Below are positions 8,089-13,609 of a DNA stretch of 13,609 nt, piece after piece. This DNA comes from Nitrospirota bacterium. Its GTDB lineage: Bacteria > Nitrospirota_A > Leptospirillia > Leptospirillales > Leptospirillaceae. A program made the translations under genes and the position numbers. Location of the stretch: NCBI GenBank assembly GCA_021795275.1, contig JAJYPO010000050.1:1-13609 (forward strand), written 5' to 3'. Below the pieces are notes generated by a model. The model was not told where the DNA came from, did not search any database, and worked only from the letters and a program-made list of their open reading frames with translations. Within the stretch, counting starts at the first letter, position 1; every line of letters starts with the position of its first letter.

Positions 8089-8475
8089 TCAGGGCTCCAT
8101 TCCAGCATGGTAGACAGTCACTTCGATCCAGTGCCCGTCCGGATCCTGAAAATAAAGGGACCGAGAAACTCCATGATCGTCGAGACTGAAGGGAATCGCC
8201 GAGGACTCAAGCTCCGCGAGGGCCCGGCCAAAGGCCTCTTCATCTGTCCGGAAGCAGAAATGCCTCACGGTGGGAGGACTCGTTTCAGGGAGTCCGCCTC
8301 CATTGGACAGAAGAGCAATGCAGGTCCCTCCGGCGCAGAGAAAAGCCGGTTCTGTCCCCCACTCCTTCTCGAACCGCCGTTCAAGCCCGAACATGGTCCG
8401 GTACCAGCGGATCGACCGCTCCATGTCGGAGACTGGTATGGCCACATGGTCAAGCCCGGAAACTCGGATCATCAT
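8089..8475 (-). CDS. VOC-superfamily (glyoxalase/bleomycin-resistance fold) protein
   Basis: This is a small 128-residue protein of the vicinal-oxygen-chelate fold. Such proteins are usually metal-dependent dimers that act as lyases, dioxygenases or isomerases, or as drug-binding proteins. It contains the two beta-alpha-beta-beta-beta units: GLDHVAIPVSDMERSIRWY at 7-25 and VRHFCFRTDE...LYFQDPDGHWIEVTVY at 70-122. Likely metal ligands are H10, H72 and E118. The second-position Glu of glyoxalase I is not obvious in TCIALLSN (51-58), so lactoylglutathione lyase activity is not assured. The substrate cannot be told. The start ATGATG lies 5 bases after the stop of the barrel gene and lacks a clear ribosome binding site, suggesting translational coupling. 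Its stop is 44 bases before the chosen ATG of the polyprenyl synthase. Confidence 0.88.
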   Translation of the reverse strand: MMIRVSGLDHVAIPVSDMERSIRWYRTMFGLERRFEKEWGTEPAFLCAGGTCIALLSNGGGLPETSPPTVRHFCFRTDEEAFGRALAELESSAIPFSLDDHGVSRSLYFQDPDGHWIEVTVYHAGMEP

Positions 8476-8480
8476 TCCGC

Positions 8481-9239
8481 TCAGAAAAGGGTGATATACC
8501 CGATCTTGACGGGTACGAGCGCCATGGAAGAGGACGACAGGCCCGCCCCCGAAAAGGGGCCCGACTGATTTTCATAGTCGATCTCGAAAAAAACGCCCTG
8601 GTGTTTAACGGTTCCGAACGGAATCATGATGCCGGGCCCAACCCGGAAGGCAAAGCCCGTCGTCCCGACCCCCATTCCGTTACTGGCCGTCGATGAGTTG
8701 AAGGCCGGTCCGAAGGCAAACTCGAGGTAGGGAACGATATTGATCGGGTTGTTCGCCACCGTCATCGGAAACCCGCCTCCGTTGGCGAAAAAGTACTGGG
8801 CTCCGATCAGAACCGGAACGTTGGTGTCGTTGCCGAAAGCGTGGACCGAGATGCTGGCAGTCAGGGCAAGGTTCTTGTAAACCGTATACCCCCCTTCGAT
8901 TCCCACCAGAAAGCCCGTCCCGAGCCCTTCGTTTCCGATCGCCCCCGTGACCGTCGGCCCGCTGGCCGGGACGAACCCGATATCGGCCTGAAAGAGGATC
9001 TGGCCCGGGGCACCGAGCGGGTTGACCGATTCCGAGGGAGAGACGTCAGCCTGCCCAGAAAAGTCTGGGAGTCCGTCCTGGTTGTCGATATCGACCGCCC
9101 AGGCGGAGCCAGATCCGGGGAAAGAGAAAAGAATGAAAATCAGGAAAAAAGCAGCCGCACCAGAAAAGAGTCGGGATGCACCAGAGGGAGACACTCCCTC
9201 GACGGCCGGCCCTGGCGTCTGGCTCATATTTTCCTGCAA
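8481..9239 (-). CDS. putative outer-membrane beta-barrel protein
   Basis: The product (about 252 residues from TTG 9239) has a Sec-type signal peptide: an N-terminal polar stretch, a hydrophobic core AAAFFLIFILFSF and a probable cleavage site after GSAWA. The mature part shows alternating aromatic/polar strands rich in Gly, Asn and Ser, with typical barrel turns, and ends in a C-terminal Phe (KIGYITLF), the signal used by the Bam machinery. I cannot name the family or cargo; it may be a small surface porin or OmpW-like barrel. TTG 9239 is chosen because GGAGG (9250-9246) sits 6 bases upstream. ATG 9227 with a weaker AGGA is the alternative, and the frame is open further to 9323. No Cys follows the signal, so it is not a lipoprotein. 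Confidence 0.8.
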   Translation of the reverse strand: MQENMSQTPGPAVEGVSPSGASRLFSGAAAFFLIFILFSFPGSGSAWAVDIDNQDGLPDFSGQADVSPSESVNPLGAPGQILFQADIGFVPASGPTVTGAIGNEGLGTGFLVGIEGGYTVYKNLALTASISVHAFGNDTNVPVLIGAQYFFANGGGFPMTVANNPINIVPYLEFAFGPAFNSSTASNGMGVGTTGFAFRVGPGIMIPFGTVKHQGVFFEIDYENQSGPFSGAGLSSSSMALVPVKIGYITLF

Positions 9240-9301
9240 AGAACTCCTCCCCTGGCACGTGACACCCGCCGCCCTCAAGATCTTGCCGCGAACAGCCATG
9301 T

Positions 9302-9324
9302 TATAATCGCCCCATGCTAGCATG
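9302..9324. promoter_or_regulatory. candidate promoter/operator between divergent genes
   Basis: The gap between the barrel gene (-) and the hydrolase gene (+) contains TATAAT at 9302-9307 and, 5 bases on, the perfect 12-base palindrome CATGCTAGCATG (9313-9324). If TATAAT is a plus-strand -10, the palindrome covers the expected start site near 9314. I see no good -35 at the right distance on either strand, so the promoter itself is weakly supported. Confidence 0.35.
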
Positions 9325-9361
9325 AGTGAATTGAAACGACAATCATCCGGGGACTGACAGA

Positions 9362-10189
9362 ATGCAGCATCAAAGGAAAAAGATCACGATCGCCGTCGTC
9401 CAGAACCAGCCGGAATTCGGCCATCCGGAAAAGAACAGGGAGTCGGTCGCCCGCCAGGTTCTGGGCCGCCCCGATCCCTCCGCGAACCTGATCGTCCTTC
9501 CCGAGCTCTTCGCCACGGGCTACCAGTTCGACTCACCCGCCGAGGTCGCAGACCTCGCAGAGCCGGAGGACGGTCCGACCTTCCGCTTCCTTTCGGAGAT
9601 TTCCTCCAAAACAGGAGCCGTTGTGGTGGCCGGGCTTCCCATAAAGCGTGACAGAGGAACCGCGAACGGGGCCCTTGTCGTCTATGGAAAGAAACTCCTG
9701 ACCTCCTACGACAAGATTCACCTGTTCGACGAGGAGCGGGATTTCTTCCTCGAGGGAACCCGCCCCCTGCCGGTAGTGGAGACTCCTTTCGGTCCCCTCG
9801 GACTCATGATCTGCTTCGACTGGCTCTTCCCGGAAGCCCTTCGCTCCCTGGCCCTTTCGGGGGCTCTCGTGGTAGCCCATCCTTCGAACTGGGTCCTTCC
9901 GTTCGGCCCCCAGGGGATGATTCTCCGTTCGGTGGAAAACCGGGTCTTCACCGTGACGGCCAACAGGACCGGACGAGAGGAACGGGGAGGCCGGGCTCCG
10001 CTGACCTTTATCGGCCAGAGCCAGATCATAGGTCCCCGGGGCGACATCATCGCCCGTGCCCCCTCCGACTCTCCGGCCCTTCTCGTCGCGGAGGTCGAGC
10101 CGGAGGAGGCCCTGTCCAAAAAAGTCTCCTCCCGAAGCGATTTCTTCGAGCAGAGACGGCCGGGTCTCTATACCTCCCTCTTGGACTAA
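9362..10189 (+). CDS. carbon-nitrogen hydrolase (nitrilase superfamily amidase)
   Basis: This cytoplasmic amidohydrolase has 275 residues. The Glu-Lys-Cys triad of the superfamily is complete: E48 in LIVLPELFATGY, K118 in TSYDKIHLFDE and C151 in LMICFDWLFPE. AHPSNWVLP (172-180) and the C-terminal IGPRGDIIARA block (223-233) are also typical. The family hydrolyses small amides, for example omega-amidase, N-carbamoyl and deaminated-glutathione amidase reactions. The substrate cannot be assigned from sequence alone; the CFDWLFPE block is seen in omega-amidase-like and simple amidase members. ATG 9362 is preceded by GGGGA (9349-9353) at 8 bases. It stands alone on its strand, divergent from the barrel gene and convergent with trmI, sharing stop-codon bases with it. 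Confidence 0.92.
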   Translation: MQHQRKKITIAVVQNQPEFGHPEKNRESVARQVLGRPDPSANLIVLPELFATGYQFDSPAEVADLAEPEDGPTFRFLSEISSKTGAVVVAGLPIKRDRGTANGALVVYGKKLLTSYDKIHLFDEERDFFLEGTRPLPVVETPFGPLGLMICFDWLFPEALRSLALSGALVVAHPSNWVLPFGPQGMILRSVENRVFTVTANRTGREERGGRAPLTFIGQSQIIGPRGDIIARAPSDSPALLVAEVEPEEALSKKVSSRSDFFEQRRPGLYTSLLD

Positions 10190-11013
10190 AAAGGGGCTTC
10201 CCAGGGTATGTACGGACGCGGTTCGGATGCGAATCGGCAGGTCGTCACGAACCCGGTGTGGCCGATGATGCGATGGGCCGGCCGGACGCTCTGCGGACCG
10301 AACTCCCAGTCCCGGACGATCGACTCGACGGTCCGGATGAGGTGAAAATGTCCCGTCTCCTGGAGCGCGAGAGAGAGCGTATGGACCTGAAGGGGGGTCG
10401 GGACATAGGTCAGAAGGATCCCTCCCGGACGAAGGATCTTTCGCACGTTGTCGATCGCCTTCCAGGGTTCTGGCAGATCCAGGATCACGCGGTCGAAGAG
10501 GCGCTCTCCGGAGCCGAAGAGATCCTGGTCATACATGTCGCCGATCCTGAGTTCATGATCCGGAGGTCCCGCAGGGTCGAGAATGGCGACATTCCGGACC
10601 GCCTCCTCGGCATGTTCCGCCCTCCGTTCTACCGACAGGACGCATCCTCCGGGACGCACCATCCTGAGGAGGGAGACTGTCAGGGCTCCGCTTCCGATCC
10701 CGGACTCGAGGACGCGCTGGCCGGGGCGAATGTCGGCCCAGAGAAGGATCAGCCCCTGGTCCTTGGGATAGATGATTTGTGTGCGCCTCTTGAGATTCGA
10801 CAGGGATTCGGCGTGGGTGGGACGAAGTGGAAGGACCCATCCCCCTTTCTCCAGAACGAGAGGAACACCCTCCCTGGCCTCCTCCATCAGATAAGAGTGC
10901 GGAACGGGGGTCCCGTCCACATGGGTTTTGGAGCCGGGGCGAAGGGCGGCTATGGAGACGACGCGCCCGTTGGGCATATAAAGGATAAGGGGTTCCCCAG
11001 GCAAGAAAGACAT
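10186..11013 (-). CDS. trmI: tRNA (adenine-N1)-methyltransferase, TrmI/Gcd14 type
   Basis: This SAM-dependent enzyme makes m1A at position 58 in the T loop of tRNAs. The 275-residue protein has the small N-terminal beta domain (about 1-65, starting FLPGEPLILYMPNGR) and a Rossmann methyltransferase domain. Visible motifs are the family block IIYPKDQGLILLWADIRPGQRVLESGIGSGALT (80-112, SAM motif I at 101-112), the ribose-binding acidic end VLSVER (E129) and the DLPEPW motif (179-184). The ATG at 11013 matches family N-termini but has no recognisable Shine-Dalgarno sequence. A promoter-like element ends 6 bases upstream, so the mRNA may be leaderless. Its TAG stop overlaps the TAA of the opposing hydrolase gene. 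Confidence 0.93.
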   Translation of the reverse strand: MSFLPGEPLILYMPNGRVVSIAALRPGSKTHVDGTPVPHSYLMEEAREGVPLVLEKGGWVLPLRPTHAESLSNLKRRTQIIYPKDQGLILLWADIRPGQRVLESGIGSGALTVSLLRMVRPGGCVLSVERRAEHAEEAVRNVAILDPAGPPDHELRIGDMYDQDLFGSGERLFDRVILDLPEPWKAIDNVRKILRPGGILLTYVPTPLQVHTLSLALQETGHFHLIRTVESIVRDWEFGPQSVRPAHRIIGHTGFVTTCRFASEPRPYIPWEAPF

Positions 11014-11019
11014 GGGCGG

Positions 11020-11048
11020 ATCTTACTAGAGTCCAGGGAAAAGGGCAA
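11020..11048 (-). promoter_or_regulatory. candidate trmI promoter
   Basis: Minus strand: TTGCCC (11048-11043), a 17-base spacer, then TAAGAT (11025-11020). Each box keeps four of six consensus bases. The predicted start, about 7 bases after the -10, falls on the A of the trmI ATG. The rest of the gap up to 11100 shows no other feature. Confidence 0.4.
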
Positions 11049-11106
11049 TCGGGGAATTCGGTCACAGCACCGGATCCAGCCTGGCACTCCGAGATTCGTC
11101 CAGTTC

Positions 11107-11137
11107 TCTTGACAAGTCAAGAATGCAATGATTTAAT
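11107..11137 (+). promoter_or_regulatory. promoter of the cytochrome c gene with an inverted repeat over the -35
   Basis: A perfect -35 box TTGACA (11109-11114) is followed by a 17-base spacer and TTTAAT (11132-11137, five of six). The expected start is near 11144. The -35 is embedded in the inverted repeat TCTTGAC-AA-GTCAAGA (11107-11122), a 7-base perfect dyad, which is a plausible operator for a repressor or activator. The regulator is unknown. Confidence 0.7.
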
Positions 11138-11143
11138 GGGCTT

Positions 11144-11327
11144 GCTTCTCAAACAGTTCATTGCAGGACAGGAAGACTCGGGCAATGTCGGTCTCCAAGG
11201 CGGGTTGATGGCCTCTCCTAATGGAGAGATCTTATCCGGATTCTGTCCGGGACCGGCTTTTTTGCGCTCTTCCAACCCGCGATGTGAGCCAATTTACTTT
11301 GGTCAATTCTTACGGAGGGTCGGTCTT
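11144..11327 (+). promoter_or_regulatory. potentially structured 5' leader of the cytochrome c mRNA
   Basis: About 184 nt separate the predicted start site from the cytochrome ATG. An 8-base long-range pairing GCGGGTTG (11200-11207) with CAACCCGC (11273-11280) encloses two hairpins: CTCTCC-TAAT-GGAGAG (11213-11228) and CCGGA-TTCTG-TCCGG (11236-11250). A T6 run follows at 11258-11263. The first hairpin's 5' arm could instead pair with the ribosome binding site GGAGGG at 11314-11319. I do not recognise a known riboswitch class. The region is also open in the cytochrome frame, but the signal peptide starts at 11328, so I treat it as untranslated. Confidence 0.4.
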
Positions 11328-11882
11328 ATGAAAACATGGAAACTGGCAGTCTTGGGCGTGGCCGCCATCGGATTTTCCGCGATGTCCGCCAATGCTGGCG
11401 AGCTCGACATTCTCAAACCCCGGGTCCCTGCCGATCAGATCGCGGCGGCCAAGGCCATGAAGCCTCCCTTTGCCGTGACCCAGGACATGATCGCCAAGGG
11501 CAAGGATGTCTTCAACGGTGCCGGAACCTGCTACACCTGCCACGGTGCGGCCGGAGACGGCAACGGCCCCGGTGCGGCCGGAATGGATCCCGCTCCCCGC
11601 AACTTCACCAACTCCAAGTTCGAGCAGGCCCGCACTGCCGGAGAAATGTTCTGGGTTGTCGCCAACGGCTCCCCTCTTCAGCCCGCAATGGTCGGATTCG
11701 TGACCGCAGGCCAGATCACCGAAAAGCAGGCCTGGGAAGCCGTGATCTATGAAAGAAGCCTCGGATGCGGCGGCGACATGTCCTGCGTCGAAGGGTCAGC
11801 CGACTGGGTTTCCAAGCAGCCCGTCCACGAGGAAGCGGCAGGAAACCTGAAGCCCGAGTTCCTGAACACCGCAGCGAAGTAA
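11328..11882 (+). CDS. periplasmic mono-heme class I cytochrome c
   Basis: The 184-residue electron carrier is exported: MKTWKLAVLGVAAIGFSAMSANA is a Sec signal with probable cleavage after residue 23 (ANA|GE). One heme-binding motif CYTCH lies at 68-72 in GAGTCYTCHGAAGDGNG, giving covalent heme c and His72 as axial ligand. M121 in PAMVGF is the likely sixth ligand, spaced as in class I cytochromes. Two further Cys (C147, C153 in LGCGGDMSC) could form a disulfide. The ATG follows GGAGGG (11314-11319) by 8 bases. The gene has its own strong promoter and a terminator directly after it, so it is a single-gene unit, probably well expressed. Its partner oxidase or donor is not in the window; a role in iron-oxidation or other respiratory electron flow is only inference. 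Confidence 0.93.
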   Translation: MKTWKLAVLGVAAIGFSAMSANAGELDILKPRVPADQIAAAKAMKPPFAVTQDMIAKGKDVFNGAGTCYTCHGAAGDGNGPGAAGMDPAPRNFTNSKFEQARTAGEMFWVVANGSPLQPAMVGFVTAGQITEKQAWEAVIYERSLGCGGDMSCVEGSADWVSKQPVHEEAAGNLKPEFLNTAAK

Positions 11883-11902
11883 GACGATTTTCCCAAACGA
11901 TG

Positions 11903-11933
11903 GCCGGGAAGGGATCGATTCTTTCCCGGCTTT
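11903..11933 (+). terminator. intrinsic terminator after the cytochrome c gene
   Basis: The perfect 8-base inverted repeat GCCGGGAA (11903-11910) / TTCCCGGC (11923-11930) can be extended inward by four more pairs, two of them G-U, to a TCGA loop. It is followed by TTT. It begins 20 bases after the cytochrome stop codon. The T-run is short, but the stem is strong and well placed. Confidence 0.75.
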
Positions 11934-11947
11934 CAAGATGAAGCCAC

Positions 11948-11976
11948 TTGACAAAAAAAGAAATCTGAGGTCTAAT
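11948..11976 (+). promoter_or_regulatory. promoter upstream of rho
   Basis: A perfect TTGACA (11948-11953), a 17-base spacer and TCTAAT (11971-11976, five of six) make a strong sigma70-type promoter with an expected start near 11983. An inverted repeat CTAATC/GATTAG (11972-11977 and 11986-11991, 8 bases between) overlaps the -10 and the start site and could be an operator. The next gene on this strand is rho, about 440 nt downstream. Confidence 0.7.
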
Positions 11977-11996
11977 CGGCAGAAAGATTAGGGAAA

Positions 11997-12047
11997 ATGG
12001 GCATCCGTCTTTTTCCCACAGTTGAACGCCTACTCCGAAGCGCCTGA
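11997..12047 (+). CDS. possible rho leader peptide (16 aa)
   Basis: The frame ATG 11997 to TGA 12045-12047 encodes MGIRLFPTVERLLRSA. It begins about 14 nt after the predicted transcription start, with AGGG (11990-11993) just upstream at a tight 3-base spacing. E. coli has a longer leader peptide frame (rhoL) in the same position. I see no sequence similarity, so this rests only on position and is speculative. Confidence 0.25.
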   Translation: MGIRLFPTVERLLRSA

Positions 12048-12241
12048 TTTTCGGTTCCTGAATGACGGATTGCTGGAACGGTCCATAATCCCGGTCGCCC
12101 ACTCCAAGAGACAACCCCATCGACCAACCCAACCGGTTTCACCCCCCTGGACAAGAATTTGAAAAAAAACTGACGGACACTGACAGAATCCATACCGCCG
12201 TGGCAACAGCGCCCGCGATCTCCGGACTTCATCGGAGGACA

Positions 12242-12370
12242 ATGAAATCCGATGAGATCACCGTCCTTGTTGCCCCGACACAATGCGGCTGGGATTCCGC
12301 CTCCAATGGGCCGCCCCCGGGGGGCGCCCTGAAGACGTTGCGGCACTCTCCATGCCAACGCAAGGACTGA
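12242..12370 (+). CDS. possible small ORF in the rho leader (42 aa)
   Basis: ATG 12242 to TGA 12368-12370 encodes 42 residues beginning [17 protein letters not shown], with no recognised domain and a Pro/Gly-rich centre. GGAGG (12234-12238) lies only 3 bases before the ATG. The start region sits in a hairpin (12229-12255), so its translation might be controlled. It ends 55 bases before rho. It may be a regulatory upstream frame or only a chance ORF. Confidence 0.3.
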   Translation: MKSDEITVLVAPTQCGWDSASNGPPPGGALKTLRHSPCQRKD

Positions 12371-12425
12371 GGACAAATTTGGGTCCGGAACAAAAGCGAA
12401 ACGAAAACGGAGGACTTTCAAAAAG

Positions 12426-13609
<1,184 letters not shown>

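Larger units (their letters stand above)
11983..12425 (+). promoter_or_regulatory. long untranslated leader of rho
   Basis: No conserved gene is seen in this stretch. It contains a possible 16-codon leader peptide frame (11997-12047) and a C-rich, G-poor tract at 12098-12148 (26 C and 5 G in 51 bases) of the kind Rho binds. It also has a hairpin pair around the ribosome binding site of a 42-codon frame (12220-12255), and a GC-rich hairpin at 12312-12326 (CGCCCC/GGGGCG). In E. coli, rho has a long leader and is autoregulated by premature termination; this architecture fits the same logic, by inference. The C-rich tract is not proof of a rut site. Confidence 0.5.

Noticed and set aside
11109..11327. 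In-frame upstream extension of the cytochrome c gene (73 codons)
   Set aside because: It would begin within the -35 box of the promoter and place the Sec signal peptide in the middle of the protein; ATG 11328 has a strong ribosome binding site and an ideal signal peptide.

Overview
This 13.6 kb window is an ordinary housekeeping stretch of a bacterial chromosome, moderately GC-rich by eye (roughly 55-60%). It is densely coded, with short intergenic gaps and frequent TTG/GTG starts. The mix of an Rho factor, a lipoprotein signal peptidase, an outer-membrane beta-barrel protein ending in Phe and a periplasmic c-type cytochrome shows a Gram-negative bacterium with a respiratory periplasm. My impression is a Nitrospirota/Leptospirillum-like iron oxidiser. 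That rests on overall resemblance rather than a decisive marker, so treat it as a moderate-confidence inference.

Layout. (1) 1-87: the last 28 codons of an unidentified + strand gene. (2) 148-222: tRNA-Val(CAC) on the - strand, with its own good promoter at 238-266. (3) 302-5708: a + strand run ileS, lspA, TPR protein, rluD-type pseudouridine synthase, probably one operon for translation and lipoprotein maturation. (4) 5724-9239: a - strand run that reads, in transcription order, outer-membrane barrel protein, VOC/glyoxalase-fold protein, long-chain polyprenyl diphosphate synthase, DUF1015 protein. (5) 9362-10189: a + strand nitrilase-superfamily amidohydrolase. It converges on trmI (10186-11013, -), and the two stop codons overlap. 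(6) 11014-11327: a 314-base gap with a trmI promoter on the - strand, a strong + strand promoter with an inverted repeat over its -35, and a potentially structured leader. (7) 11328-11882: a mono-heme cytochrome c with signal peptide, followed by a clear terminator. (8) 11883-12425: a 543-base gap with a strong promoter and a long rho leader. (9) 12426-13609: rho, cut by the window edge.

I see no mobile element, CRISPR array, toxin-antitoxin pair or phage gene. The most interesting material is in untranslated or start regions: the long rho leader (short reading frames, a C-rich G-poor tract, competing hairpins over a ribosome binding site), the cytochrome promoter/leader, a possible ATC start for lspA, and - strand genes whose promoters sit so close to the start codon that the mRNA may be leaderless. 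The proteins are recognisable families; one notable variation is a KMAKT signature in place of KMSKS in IleRS.
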